Positions 5,954 through 14,350 of a stretch of DNA of 28,302 nt are shown piece after piece (positions within the stretch are counted from its first letter, which is position 1; each line of letters begins with the position of its first letter). Below the pieces are notes generated by a model that worked only from the letters and a program-made list of their open reading frames with translations, did not search any database and was not told the DNA's origin. A program made the translations under genes and the position numbers. Location: the NCBI GenBank assembly GCA_049965935.1, contig JBMFVP010000018.1, positions 1-28,302 on the forward strand. The letters run 5' to 3'. This DNA is from Thermocladium sp049965935. GTDB taxonomy: Archaea; Thermoproteota; Thermoprotei; Thermoproteales; Thermocladiaceae.

Positions 5954-8635
5954 TCACTGCTCATGCAGCTCAATGCTGCTAGCTCTATTTATTTTCAGCG
6001 GCCACCAATTCCACTTGCCCAGTACCATTAAGATGGCGGGAACTAGGATTGGTCTCAATAGGAGGGCATCCATGGCCACGGCCACCGCGACAGCGAATCC
6101 TATTTCCTTTAAAATGAATAACCTGGAAACAGCCAAGCCGGCGAATGCAGTGGCAAGCACCATAGCTGCGCCACTAACTATGGGCCCCGTGGACTCTATA
6201 GACTTAATTATCGCTTCCTTATCGCTTGCGCCCTTCATCACTTCCTCGCGAACTCTGGAAACAATGAATATATCGTAGTCGGTTCCCACGCTCATTAATA
6301 GGGAGTATAGTATTATTGGCAATAAGTAATATGTCGGTATCCCCATCATTACTTGAAAAACTAGCACTGTCAATGCCGTGGCCCAACTCATGCTCATTAA
6401 GACAGTCACAATAAGTCTAATCGGTATCAATACAGATCTCAATGTTATGAATAACATAATCATAACTAATGCAACCACTATATAGGCTATTACATGGTAA
6501 AACTGATCCTCGAAGGCCTGAACCCCATAATACTTATAGCCTGGGTCTCCGCCTATTAGTATTGTGACGCCGTATTGAGATGACACAGTGCTGGCAATCG
6601 AATTTAATTCTCCATATACTCCTATTAATTTATCCGAAAACACATCATATTTAACTGGGAACTCCAGCAGCATGAAGGAGGAGGAGTTCCGTATGAGAGT
6701 AACGTTGCCTATGGCATTTAATCTAGCCATTTTTATTATTAATTCTTCATAAGCAGCGTGGTTGCTGGGCTTCATTAGCATGTAGCCAGTTGATTGGAGG
6801 AAGCTCGGGAAACGTTCCTGCATTATGTGGAGACCAATTACTGGGTTACTGCTTGGCATCATATATACTGGATTAGATGTGACGACCATGAACTTAGCTA
6901 TTATTACGAGAGAAATCAATGTAACCACAGTGAATACAGCGATTATGGTCTTTGGCCGCTCCACTGATATCCGTGTCAACTTAATGAGTAGTTTAGTGCT
7001 TAATTCACGGGTGTTGGATTTAAGTCCCATTGGCCATAATATTCGATCACCCATGATGCTTATCACATCGGTCAAGGCCAGAATAACCGTGAATAGAACA
7101 AGCGCCACCGACACTATGTAGGCTAATCCTATTACTTGAATATATTGGTAAGTGGAGAACATGTAGGAGCCAAGCCCCACGGCGACAACGCTTCCCGATG
7201 ATAATATGGTAGGTACCGTGATTTTCTTAATGATCCCTAATGCCTCCTCCTTTCGTTTTCCATTTCTCCTCTCCTCCAGGTACCTGCCTATTATGAGTAA
7301 GCTATAATCAACGCCTATGCCCAGTATTATCGGTGAAGTCAAGTAAACGGTCAAGTAATAAACGGAGAGGCCTGCCCTTGAAAGTAGATAGATTGAGCCC
7401 AGCGACGCGGCGTCTGCGGCGCCGAGCATTGCGAGCACTACTAATGGACCCATAATTGTTCCAAGCACGAATAGCAGCATGGAGAGCACTGCGGTTCCCG
7501 TTACCTTATCAATGGTTGGGACATCGCTCTCGACCATGCTTATCAGTTGCGAATTTATCAATGATGGATTGAAGACAAATATGGATTCATTATGTAAAGA
7601 ATAAGATTCTTGTGATGTTGAGTTCACCAATATCAATGCATAGCTACCGTTCACTAATCCAGTCCTTATTGAGAGTGGGGACGGCGGGGGATTCTCACTT
7701 ATTATTAGGCTGCTTATGCTATTATTTAGGCGAGCCTCCACGCTCGATATATTGCTGGTGCATGCTATTTGAGGTAGCAGAGGCCTGATTATTGCTGGAG
7801 TAGAATTAGCATATAGGCTCGCCACGGCGAGGCGTATATTATTCAGTGAAGAGGGACCGGCCGCTATGGCTAAGGCTAAAGTTGAGTTCGGAGTAGAGAA
7901 TATTAGGGGGTAATTCTCTTTAAGGCTCTGCATTATTAGACCGTAACCAGCAGCAAATGCATAGCTTAGTTTGCCTGGGGTTAATTCTTGGACAGTGTAA
8001 CCATGTAGAGCCTTGGCGATTCCGTATCCATAGAGCTCAATGAATCTCGAGTAATTAGCGGATACGTTAATTGAATTAATGGCCACTACGGCCACTTGGG
8101 ATGCGTTTGCGTTGGGTTCTGCTGCCTCCAAGTATCTCGTTAGAATCGAATTATAATTTAATATATATTCGCTGAGGACATGCTCTGCTTTTCTAAGTTG
8201 ATTTAATTGACCATAATACTCCGAATTCAGCTTGATTAATTCATTGCATGTGGAGTTCATTTGGGACCATGTTTGCATTAACTCCATGGTGGCATTGTCC
8301 TCCTCTTTATGAATGTATTTACTAATGGTGTAATTATATTGCGGGAGTACATCTTTTCTATATAGCGTTAACTGATCCAGGTGAGGTTCATGTATGCTAG
8401 CATCAAGTTGGGTCAATTCATTTATTAAGTTGCTTGAATTCAGTATTATAGCCGTGTATTGAGATTGATTGGCGGTCAAGTAGTGGCTAATAATCACTGG
8501 AGGCAAGTTGCTGGGGAGTAGTTGTGAATCATTGTATATTAGCACCCCAAATACCCTAGGCGCCAATACGCTGAGTGCCGCAACCAAGGCTATCCAAGTT
8601 ATTAACCATTTCCCCTTTATGATGTAATCGTGCAT
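5954..8635 (-). CDS. MMPL/RND-superfamily membrane transporter
   Basis: Large integral membrane protein of 893 residues from ATG 8635. It has the MMPL layout: one N-terminal helix (WLITWIALVAALSVLA), an external domain of about 330 residues rich in Asn/Ser/Thr with many N-x-S/T sequons, a five-helix bundle, a second external loop of about 150 residues (roughly residues 590-740), and a final helix bundle. The two duplicated family signatures are present, GVDYSLLIIGRYLEERR and GTDYDIFIVSRVREE, with the Asp-Tyr pair that relays protons in RND exporters. Substrate is unknown; bacterial relatives export lipids. An in-frame TTG at 8680 would add 15 residues (PFDLSGGKFFNWLI), but ATG 8635 begins the family-like MHDYIIKGKW and has ATTTATC about 32 bases upstream. 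Divergent from the HAD gene. Confidence 0.9.
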   Translation of the reverse strand: MHDYIIKGKWLITWIALVAALSVLAPRVFGVLIYNDSQLLPSNLPPVIISHYLTANQSQYTAIILNSSNLINELTQLDASIHEPHLDQLTLYRKDVLPQYNYTISKYIHKEEDNATMELMQTWSQMNSTCNELIKLNSEYYGQLNQLRKAEHVLSEYILNYNSILTRYLEAAEPNANASQVAVVAINSINVSANYSRFIELYGYGIAKALHGYTVQELTPGKLSYAFAAGYGLIMQSLKENYPLIFSTPNSTLALAIAAGPSSLNNIRLAVASLYANSTPAIIRPLLPQIACTSNISSVEARLNNSISSLIISENPPPSPLSIRTGLVNGSYALILVNSTSQESYSLHNESIFVFNPSLINSQLISMVESDVPTIDKVTGTAVLSMLLFVLGTIMGPLVVLAMLGAADAASLGSIYLLSRAGLSVYYLTVYLTSPIILGIGVDYSLLIIGRYLEERRNGKRKEEALGIIKKITVPTILSSGSVVAVGLGSYMFSTYQYIQVIGLAYIVSVALVLFTVILALTDVISIMGDRILWPMGLKSNTRELSTKLLIKLTRISVERPKTIIAVFTVVTLISLVIIAKFMVVTSNPVYMMPSSNPVIGLHIMQERFPSFLQSTGYMLMKPSNHAAYEELIIKMARLNAIGNVTLIRNSSSFMLLEFPVKYDVFSDKLIGVYGELNSIASTVSSQYGVTILIGGDPGYKYYGVQAFEDQFYHVIAYIVVALVMIMLFITLRSVLIPIRLIVTVLMSMSWATALTVLVFQVMMGIPTYYLLPIILYSLLMSVGTDYDIFIVSRVREEVMKGASDKEAIIKSIESTGPIVSGAAMVLATAFAGLAVSRLFILKEIGFAVAVAVAMDALLLRPILVPAILMVLGKWNWWPLKINRASSIELHEQ

Positions 8636-8755
8636 TATTAACCAGTTAAAAAACTTTCCACCTGATAAATCGAACGGCAAACCTAGCCGCTCATGATGCA
8701 GAGGAGGCCGGATTCCAGCGTTAAGATTAAGTATGAGGCTAAGCGATGGCTAATA

Positions 8756-9235
8756 ATGGAGGTGTTCTCATTTGATATAGATGGAACCCTTGTTAATTCA
8801 TATAAGCGGTTAATTGCATGCACTAATGGCGATGTCGTTGATTGGGAGTGTTTTTTGGATTGTAATAAACTATATATGGATGAACCAATTGAGCTAAACA
8901 TATCTGTTATGAATAGGCTAATAATGGGGAATGCCGCCGTTATACTGGTTACAGGTAGACCTGAACGAATGAGGAATTGTACCTTAGTTCAATTAAAGGG
9001 CTTCGGGGTGCGGGTTGATGGTGTATTATCACTAATAATGAGAAATGATCAAGATCACAGGCCAGATCCTGCCTATAAGGTTGATGCATTGAGTCGCGTA
9101 AAGCATCTAGGTAACTTGATTCATTGTGATGATAATGTGGACACCGTTAATGCATTGATTAAGAATGGATTTAAAGCAGTGACCGCAGACAAATGTGATC
9201 TAAGCTATGCATCAAATAATGCGGCACATGATTGA
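8756..9235 (+). CDS. HAD-superfamily hydrolase
   Basis: Phosphatase-like protein of 159 residues from ATG 8756. Motif I is FSFDIDGTLVNS (nucleophile Asp7, general acid Asp9), motif II is ILVTGRPERM (Thr66), a lysine in PAYKVDAL (about 108) may serve as motif III, and motif IV is IHCDDNVDT (Asp125, Asp126). There is no large cap domain, so it is of the compact type seen in polynucleotide-kinase 3'-phosphatases and magnesium-dependent phosphatases. The frame is open back to ATG 8693, but the preceding 21 residues (MMQRRPDSS...) are not family-like, and a weak TATA (GTTAAGATTAAG, 8720-8732) fits the shorter form. Substrate unknown; no operon partner. Confidence 0.82.
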   Translation: MEVFSFDIDGTLVNSYKRLIACTNGDVVDWECFLDCNKLYMDEPIELNISVMNRLIMGNAAVILVTGRPERMRNCTLVQLKGFGVRVDGVLSLIMRNDQDHRPDPAYKVDALSRVKHLGNLIHCDDNVDTVNALIKNGFKAVTADKCDLSYASNNAAHD

Positions 9236-9449
9236 ATAGAGCAATCTCTCATTCAGAGGGCATTGCCTTTAAAGTCCCATCCATGAGGAGGCAGCTTATG
9301 GAAACTAGAGGCATCATCTAATAAATATTCTTTGTGAGGGGTTATCGCCATTGGTTTAGGAAAGCGCTATAAACTACCCAGCCCTCATGGGCAGCATCAT
9401 CCCCTTTAGTGCGGGAGGGCATCGGTTTAATTGAATGTATGGGTCAGCG

Positions 9450-9458
9450 TTTATAAAT
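9450..9458 (+). promoter_or_regulatory. TATA box of the 9480 membrane-protein gene
   Basis: TTTATAAAT centred 26 bases before ATG 9480; a near-ideal archaeal TATA box. The rest of 9236-9455 shows no convincing gene; CCC-TTTAG-GGG near 9400-9416 is a faint hairpin. Confidence 0.6.
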
Positions 9459-9479
9459 GTCCTCTCCACAGCGGTATAG

Positions 9480-10166
9480 ATGAATGGAGGCAATGATGTT
9501 TTTGATGAGTTGGTTCAGTTATTATCAGCCAATGCGCTTCCCCTAGCGTTAATAATAGTGCTTAGTCTTTTGATAGGCATATTCTCGCAGCTTCTTCATG
9601 TTACTCAATATATCTATGCCTCGCTTCCGCTTCTCTTCATTGGGTTAATAATCTATGTTCTGCTTGTGCCAGTGCTTCGCATATATGTTCAAGAGAAGTT
9701 GCTCACGTGTCATCATGCAAATATATTGCTTGCTGCTGTTCTAGGGCTCATAGAATTCATAGTGGCTGGGGCAGAGTTTTATCAGTCACCATATATGGAA
9801 TTATCATCGCTAGCCGTAATAGTTATCTTAATGCTAGCCATATATAGAAAGACTGTAGTGGACTCGAGCTGCATGGCTGCTCCAGTGATAATAATTAAAG
9901 TAATGCCTGAAGGTGGAGTCGTCTCAGAGAAGAGAATACAGGTAAAGTCGCCAGTAACCATTGGGGGCCCCGGCTCTACCGTGGTAGTTCCAGTTAATGA
10001 TGAGTGGATCAAGATAGTGCCTCGAAGCGGTTTACTTATAATTACGTCTAAGGGGGGTAAAATGGAGATAGAGGGGTCACTTACGGATATATCGGGTGAA
10101 GTTCAATTAATAAATAGTGCAACCATATGGCTGGGCCAAACGAAGATAATAATTAGAAAAGCATGA
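9480..10166 (+). CDS. Membrane protein with C-terminal FHA-like beta domain
   Basis: 228 residues. Four hydrophobic helices fill about residues 17-125 (LPLALIIVLSLLIGIFSQLL, YASLPLLFIGLIIYVLLVPV, ILLAAVLGLIEFIVAGAEFY, LSSLAVIVILMLAIYRKTVV). Residues 135-228 are soluble and beta-rich: IIIKVMPEGG, VTIGGPGSTVVVPVNDEWIKI, LLIITSKGGKMEIEG, then TIWLGQTKIIIRK. The spacing of turns (I-G-G near the start, L-G-x-T-x-I at the end) recalls a forkhead-associated fold, but the Arg, Ser and His that FHA domains use to bind phosphothreonine are not all present. Function unknown; I would call it a membrane-tethered FHA-like or SMAD/FHA-fold protein with modest confidence. Monocistronic with its own strong TATA box. 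Confidence 0.7.
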   Translation: MNGGNDVFDELVQLLSANALPLALIIVLSLLIGIFSQLLHVTQYIYASLPLLFIGLIIYVLLVPVLRIYVQEKLLTCHHANILLAAVLGLIEFIVAGAEFYQSPYMELSSLAVIVILMLAIYRKTVVDSSCMAAPVIIIKVMPEGGVVSEKRIQVKSPVTIGGPGSTVVVPVNDEWIKIVPRSGLLIITSKGGKMEIEGSLTDISGEVQLINSATIWLGQTKIIIRKA

Positions 10167-10209
10167 AGCCAGCAAATACGTCCCTATACTTGGTAGGGGA
10201 ATAGATGCC

Positions 10210-10256
10210 GTGAACCTAGATTAACATTTCTAGGAATCCCCGCCTTAAAAGGCGAG
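10210..10256 (-). repeat. IS200/IS605-type end-like hairpins, orphan
   Basis: Read on the minus strand, a CGCCTT/AAGGCG stem (10241-10246 with 10249-10254) is followed by a CCTAGA/TCTAGG stem (10215-10220 with 10229-10234) and then TTCAC. Hairpins with GGCGGGG-like arms ending in TTCAC resemble the right end of IS200/IS605 elements. No transposase gene is nearby. Could instead be a bidirectional terminator after the 9480 gene. Confidence 0.4.
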
Positions 10257-10355
10257 ATTTGTTGTTTGTCTCGTTATCAGTTATTGTGCTTTAGTCTTTG
10301 CTTTCTGTGCATTGATCTATCATGCTTGCTCATCTTCGTTTGTTCTTTCGATTCG

Positions 10356-10364
10356 CTTAAAAAG
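10356..10364 (+). promoter_or_regulatory. TATA box of adkA
   Basis: CTTAAAAAG centred 27 bases before ATG 10387; it also argues against upstream in-frame starts at 10312. Confidence 0.55.
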
Positions 10365-10386
10365 CCCTACCCAGCTTACTTTACAT

Positions 10387-10983
10387 ATGAAGATAGTGTT
10401 GGTTGCGGTCCCCGGCGCCGGCAAATCAACCACTCTGAACATGGTTAAGGAAAAGATGCCGGATGTGGCTGTGGTGAATTATGGGGATGTAATGCTGGAC
10501 ATAGCTAGGCGAATGTATGGAATAACCCATAGGGACGAGATGAGGAGGAAAATACCCGTGGATGAGTATAGAAAGGTTCAGGAAATGGCTGCGGAGGAGA
10601 TAGCGAAAATGAGCGGTGACGTATTAATAGATACCCACGCATCTATCCAAGTACAGGGGGGCTATTATCCTGGTCTTCCGGATAGAATAATGGCCAAATT
10701 AAGGCCTGACGCTATTGTTCTGCTCGAGTTCAGTCCCAAGGATATAATCCAGAGGAGAAGCAAGGATGAGAATCTAAGGGCTAGGGAGGCCGAGGGAGAA
10801 AATGAGATAGAGATGCATCAACTAGCAAATAGGTACTATGCATTCGCTGCAGCGAATGCTGGCGAGTGCAGCGTATATATATTGGATTACAGGAATAAAC
10901 CTCAAACGAGGCCATTTGAGCATGCAGAGGCATCTGCTAATTTCATAATAGGCTTAATAAATACTAATAGAAAGCTTCATTAA
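10387..10983 (+). CDS. adkA: Adenylate kinase, archaeal type
   Basis: Catalyses ATP + AMP to 2 ADP in the cytoplasm. The 198-residue protein opens with the strand KIVLVAV and P-loop PGAGKST (residues 9-15). The archaeal AdkA signature follows: NYGDVMLDIARRM (AMP site), HRDEMRRKIPVDEYRKVQ, VLIDTHASIQ (Walker-B-like Asp), YYPGLPDRI, VLLEFSPKDIIQRR (lid-side arginines) and HQLANRYYAFAAANAG. Archaeal AdkA is trimeric and distinct from bacterial Adk, lacking the large zinc lid; that fits this length. The frame extends to 10312, but ATG 10387 gives the family N-terminus and lies at leaderless distance from a TATA box. Confidence 0.93.
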   Translation: MKIVLVAVPGAGKSTTLNMVKEKMPDVAVVNYGDVMLDIARRMYGITHRDEMRRKIPVDEYRKVQEMAAEEIAKMSGDVLIDTHASIQVQGGYYPGLPDRIMAKLRPDAIVLLEFSPKDIIQRRSKDENLRAREAEGENEIEMHQLANRYYAFAAANAGECSVYILDYRNKPQTRPFEHAEASANFIIGLINTNRKLH

Positions 10984-11040
10984 CTTTATGGGCTGGATCC
11001 TCATTATAAAAAGGGCAAGCATCTATCTCACAAATAAATA

Positions 11041-11079
11041 GCGCGGGGAAGCTCCGAGCTTTAGCGAGGAGTAGCTGAC
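11041..11079 (+). repeat. IS200/IS605-type end-like hairpin, orphan
   Basis: GCGCGGGGAAGCTCC, a TTTAG loop and CGAGGAG followed by TAGCTGAC. The stem pairs CTCC (11052-11055) with GGAG (11068-11071). The pattern (GGGGAAGC, hairpin with TTTAG in the loop, GGAG-TAG-x-TGAC) parallels the canonical right-end form seen at 15256-15279. No left end or transposase seen; probably a relic between adkA and the QueF-like gene. Confidence 0.4.
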
Positions 11080-11126
11080 TCTTCTGCCTCGACTGGCTAT
11101 GTTTACGATTCGTTTTAATTGCAACT

Positions 11127-11507
11127 TTAGGCATTCAACTCGATCGTGTATCTCATTCCCATGTATTCACTATTTAACACTATGCGTAATTCATCAGGGT
11201 CACATGTCTCCTGAATAGTCTTCAGTAATTCATTTATTAAATCCTCATGATAGATTAATCTATCCCTAAACGAGTCAAGGTACTCCCTGAGAGACTTGAG
11301 TTCTATATATTGGCAACCCTCTGGGTCCTCGCAATTAGGCTTATACTCTATTGTTACCGAATAATTATCTATTGTATTGGTGACGGGGCACATGGCTATC
11401 ATCTTGGTATTTATAGTGACCCTATCGGTTAACTTAGCCTTTATGCAATTAATCATAGAAAATGCGGTCAATAAATGGATTTTAACATTAGTGCCCAGCC
11501 TCTTCAT
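11127..11507 (-). CDS. QueF-like archaeosine synthase (preQ0-tRNA amidinotransferase)
   Basis: Member of the tunnelling-fold QueF family. Bacterial QueF reduces preQ0; the crenarchaeal QueF-like enzyme instead adds ammonia to the nitrile of preQ0 at position 15 of tRNA to form archaeosine. The 126 residues show the active-site segment AMCPVTNTIDNYSVTIEY with the thioimide-forming Cys at about 40 and Asp at about 47, then the family sequence YIELKSLREYLDSFRDRLIYHE (Glu/Ser-Leu-x-x-Tyr, Phe-Arg, His87-Glu88) and NELLKTI. A short unimodular form without an NADPH-binding motif agrees with the archaeal type known from Pyrobaculum. The first 15 residues are poorly typical, so the start could be slightly later. 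Divergent from the 11612 gene. Confidence 0.85.
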   Translation of the reverse strand: MKRLGTNVKIHLLTAFSMINCIKAKLTDRVTINTKMIAMCPVTNTIDNYSVTIEYKPNCEDPEGCQYIELKSLREYLDSFRDRLIYHEDLINELLKTIQETCDPDELRIVLNSEYMGMRYTIELNA

Positions 11508-11582
11508 TCAGTGGTTTCTCATCTGTACAACGATTTCCCAATAATTAACGGCTATGCCTCAAGGCGCATTTCGGTGGAAAGG

Positions 11583-11591
11583 TATTAAAAT
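11583..11591 (+). promoter_or_regulatory. TATA box of the 11612 gene
   Basis: TATTAAAAT centred 25 bases upstream of ATG 11612, in the divergent spacer with the QueF-like gene. Confidence 0.5.
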
Positions 11592-11611
11592 AGGTTATTA
11601 CTGTTTTCTTC

Positions 11612-11956
11612 ATGGCATCGTTTAAGGGATACGTCATCAGCAAGACGCTTATGCCCGACCCGTTGGGCAATAAACTCATAAAGATAGATATAGTGGAGGA
11701 GAGGGAGAATCCTGGCCCCATTGTGACTGGAGGCGATGAGTCTGCAATGATGGCTCGCGAAGTTATGAATATGATGCAGCAAGTATTGAAGTCAATGCCG
11801 TTGCTTAATCAAGCATTGGGCAATAAAGTGCTTATTCCTCGCGTAACTATTTGGTTAACTGATGATGAAATAGAATACTTTGGGGGAAAGCTTGATGTGG
11901 GCGACTACGTGGAAGTAACTCTTCAGAACGGTGTTATAGGAATAAAAAGAATATGA
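11612..11956 (+). CDS. Conserved crenarchaeal small protein, possible arcadin-1
   Basis: 114-residue soluble protein. N-terminal strands (FKGYVISKTLMPDPLGNKLIKIDIVEE) are followed by a methionine-rich helix (MMAREVMNMMQQVLKSMPLL, about 45-64), a strand (KVLIPRVTIWLTDDEIEYFG) and a C-terminal beta pair (DVGDYVEVTLQNGVIGIKRI). The DPLGNK turn, central helix and LTDDE-x-LDVG ending agree with my recollection of arcadin-1, a small crenactin-associated protein of Thermoproteales, but I cannot check it, and no crenactin gene is present here. If not arcadin-1 it is a conserved hypothetical with an OB-like or beta-grasp small fold. It ends one base before the convergent GAPOR stop. Confidence 0.7.
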   Translation: MASFKGYVISKTLMPDPLGNKLIKIDIVEERENPGPIVTGGDESAMMAREVMNMMQQVLKSMPLLNQALGNKVLIPRVTIWLTDDEIEYFGGKLDVGDYVEVTLQNGVIGIKRI

Positions 11957-11957
11957 T

Positions 11958-13805
11958 TCAGCCATTCACTAGAGCATCAAAGGCTTCCTTAAACTTATCA
12001 TACCATTCGCGTGGGGTTCTCTCCACCCAATCCTTCGCCCCTAACTCCTTGGCCATACTCATGACCATATCGCTGGTCCTCTTGCTTTCCCAATACATCG
12101 GCGATGCTCCCGCCCTACGTGAATACTCAGCGAATTCACGGTATAGGGTTGCGGCAAATTTCTCTATATCGATATTAACCCCCACTAAACCATATGCCTC
12201 TCCAATGACCGGCTCAAGCCATCCCCTATGGAACCTGCATGCTCCTGCATTATCTATGGCTAGCTCCATTAATGCCCTGGAGTACACGGACTTAGCGAAC
12301 TCGCTTGGATCCATGAATGTAGGATTATAGTTAGTCCAATATCTGCCAAGCATGTAGACTGGAGCCACCATGCCGGGCGCCCAATAATAGTTAGGAGTCA
12401 TGTAGTACCCGCTTCCAAGAGGAACATAAACCGCATAATCGCTCAATTTCCGCTCAATCGCTGCTTGCCGCAGCCCAATTAATCCAATCCTACCCAGTAA
12501 TCCCACCCCCCTCACCATTGAATTAACTCCCTCCAGCGCCAATGCTGCATTTGACTCACTGCTTGATACATCATAATTTGATGGATTAATCACCGGTCTT
12601 CCACTTAACCCGGCATCGCTTGGATCTATTAGTCCCCTCTCCACTGCCTCGAACACTAAGCCTAGGTCATACCCTACCTCTATGGAGTCGAAACCATAAT
12701 TATCCACTTCATCAGCTACCTTAACGGCATCGCCTAACGTGAACACGCCTATATAGGGACCCACTGCATTGAGCGGCTCATAATCTATTTTCTTGCCGCG
12801 CCAAACCTTCTTGCATACAACGGAGCAAGGCTCACCACAGTTATACCAGCTCCTGGACTTAATGAATGCCTCCTCCTGGAATGGTTTCCAGAAGTACTGT
12901 ATAGCCGCATCGGCCCACTTCTTTCGCTCCTCTAGAGTAAGGTATATTGATTGAAAATTAAACATCGGTATCAATTCTCGGTAATGCACATAATTGACCC
13001 CGAAGGTGCCGCCGGTACCGAGCTGTGGATCAAACCTATACTTTATCGTCTTCTCATTTAGCACGGCTATATAGGGCTTCCCCATTTTCCTCATGAATAA
13101 TTGATCCACTTCACTTATTCGGGGCCCGCTCACTTCAGAGTCTCCCCCAATTAACATGGCGGCTACATTATGGCCCTGGAGCAGAGTTGATCCGCCTCCT
13201 CCCCTAGCAGCAAAATCTTCAGCCCCTAGCTTAAAGTTTTTCTTGCCGTAATCCACATCGTAGCTTGCTATGGCGCCCATTACCGTCGTTGCAGCTGCTG
13301 GACCGGTGATTATTGGCCTAGCTCTATGGAGCGATATGAAGTCCCAGTAAGTATCTAAGATGAATTGCTTCGCCGCCTCAATTCCAGTGTGTCCACCATA
13401 TTTCCACAGCCTATCTAGTGCAACCTCATTAAACTCCACCGAGAGTTTTCCTGCCCTGCTTCCAATTAGTATTATGGTGGGGTTCCGGAATTTTCCTATA
13501 ATAGTTACTCCATTAATGCCAGACTTCATGAATCTATACCCAGCTCCACCCATTGCTGATACATGAAGGGCACCCGTCTGTGGACTTCTAAAAACGGCTA
13601 CGGCCCTGTGAACCCCCATGAAGTTGCCTCCAGCCAGTCTTCCCCATCCAATTAGGAACGGTATTTCTGGGTCAAGGGGCCTCATTCGCCAAGTCTCCAA
13701 TCTATTATTGAGATCAATAGCTGCATCAAGTGGCCCAATCCAGTCTCCCTCCTCTATTCGCCATCTTGATTGGTTTGCATCAATCACCAGTAACCTATAT
13801 TTCAT
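11958..13805 (-). CDS. gor: Glyceraldehyde-3-phosphate:ferredoxin oxidoreductase (tungsten, GAPOR)
   Basis: Oxidises glyceraldehyde 3-phosphate directly to 3-phosphoglycerate with reduction of ferredoxin, a one-way glycolytic step in thermophilic archaea. AOR-family tungstopterin enzyme of 615 residues from ATG 13805. The pterin-binding N-domain contains GGNFMGVHRAVAVFRSP and VSAMGGAGY (about 60-90) and AARGGGGSTLLQGHNVAA (199-216). The cluster ligands are C323GEPC327-x3-C331 and C523. The C-x3-C-x3-C spacing within CGEPCSVVCKKV, the preceding TIKYRFDPQLGTGGTFG and following DYEPLNAVGP resemble the Pyrococcus GAPOR more than AOR or FOR, which use C-x2-C-x3-C. An in-frame upstream ATG at 13880 would add 25 unlike residues. 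Divergent from the CBS gene. Confidence 0.85.
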   Translation of the reverse strand: MKYRLLVIDANQSRWRIEEGDWIGPLDAAIDLNNRLETWRMRPLDPEIPFLIGWGRLAGGNFMGVHRAVAVFRSPQTGALHVSAMGGAGYRFMKSGINGVTIIGKFRNPTIILIGSRAGKLSVEFNEVALDRLWKYGGHTGIEAAKQFILDTYWDFISLHRARPIITGPAAATTVMGAIASYDVDYGKKNFKLGAEDFAARGGGGSTLLQGHNVAAMLIGGDSEVSGPRISEVDQLFMRKMGKPYIAVLNEKTIKYRFDPQLGTGGTFGVNYVHYRELIPMFNFQSIYLTLEERKKWADAAIQYFWKPFQEEAFIKSRSWYNCGEPCSVVCKKVWRGKKIDYEPLNAVGPYIGVFTLGDAVKVADEVDNYGFDSIEVGYDLGLVFEAVERGLIDPSDAGLSGRPVINPSNYDVSSSESNAALALEGVNSMVRGVGLLGRIGLIGLRQAAIERKLSDYAVYVPLGSGYYMTPNYYWAPGMVAPVYMLGRYWTNYNPTFMDPSEFAKSVYSRALMELAIDNAGACRFHRGWLEPVIGEAYGLVGVNIDIEKFAATLYREFAEYSRRAGASPMYWESKRTSDMVMSMAKELGAKDWVERTPREWYDKFKEAFDALVNG

Positions 13806-13904
13806 TGCTTTCACTATATTTATGGCATTGATAAGGCTTTTTGTGTGATTATTACTTTTAGTGTACTTAATAAAACCCAAATAATAGCGAGTTATACCAT
13901 AACG

Positions 13905-13914
13905 CTTATTTATA
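13905..13914 (+). promoter_or_regulatory. TATA box of the two-CBS gene
   Basis: CTTATTTATA centred 26 bases before ATG 13935. The same divergent spacer must hold the gor promoter; CACAAAAAGCC (minus, 13835-13845) is a weak candidate for it. Confidence 0.5.
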
Positions 13915-13934
13915 CCTGGGTAACCCTAATAATT

Positions 13935-14318
13935 ATGTCACTACTCAAGCCAACCCAGAGAAACGTGATAACCTGTAATTCAAGCGATCCATTAAGGATC
14001 GTGGCGGAGAAAATGAGTGAAAACAATATTGGAAGCGTAGTAGTCACCGATAATGGCAAGGTAGTGGGAATATTCACTGAGAGGGATCTAGTTAAGGTGG
14101 TGGCCGAGGGTGTTTCGCTTGACACGCCAGTGGGTCGAGTAGCATCTAAGAACTTAATCACGGCAAGGAAGGGAGAATCAATTTTGTCTATAAGCATGAA
14201 AATGATAGAGCACCAAATACGGCATATACCGGTTATTGATGATGATGGGACGGTAGTTGGCATACTATCTATACGTGATGTATTAAGGCAATTAACAGCG
14301 GAATCAGCATACCCATAA
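13935..14318 (+). CDS. Two-CBS-domain protein
   Basis: 127 residues from ATG 13935, consisting almost wholly of a CBS pair: domain 1 about residues 7-59 (NIGSVVVTDNGKVVGIFTERDLV) and domain 2 about 70-124 (IRHIPVIDDDGTVVGILSIRDVL). Bateman modules of this kind bind AMP, ATP or SAM and regulate partner enzymes. There is no DNA-binding or catalytic domain. It is divergently transcribed from gor, so a link to energy-dependent control of that gene is conceivable but unproven. An upstream in-frame ATG at 13845 is ruled out by the TATA box position. Confidence 0.88.
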   Translation: MSLLKPTQRNVITCNSSDPLRIVAEKMSENNIGSVVVTDNGKVVGIFTERDLVKVVAEGVSLDTPVGRVASKNLITARKGESILSISMKMIEHQIRHIPVIDDDGTVVGILSIRDVLRQLTAESAYP

Positions 14319-14350
14319 ATACCCTAAATTACAGTAAATGGGGATTGAGG

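Noticed and set aside
8636..8680. TTG start at 8680 for the MMPL protein
   Set aside because: The extra 15 residues are not family-like, and the likely TATA (ATTTATC, minus) lies inside that extension.
9245..9320. Minus-strand C/D-like candidate (ATGATGC ... CTGA)
   Set aside because: C box lacks the final A and D'/C' boxes and spacings are poor.
9400..9416. CCC-TTTAG-GGG hairpin as a sixth IS605-type end
   Set aside because: Only 4 pairs and no clear tail; kept as a mention, not a feature.
13845..13934. Upstream ATG (13845) for the two-CBS protein
   Set aside because: The TATA box at 13905-13914 lies inside the would-be coding region; the N-terminus is not CBS-like.
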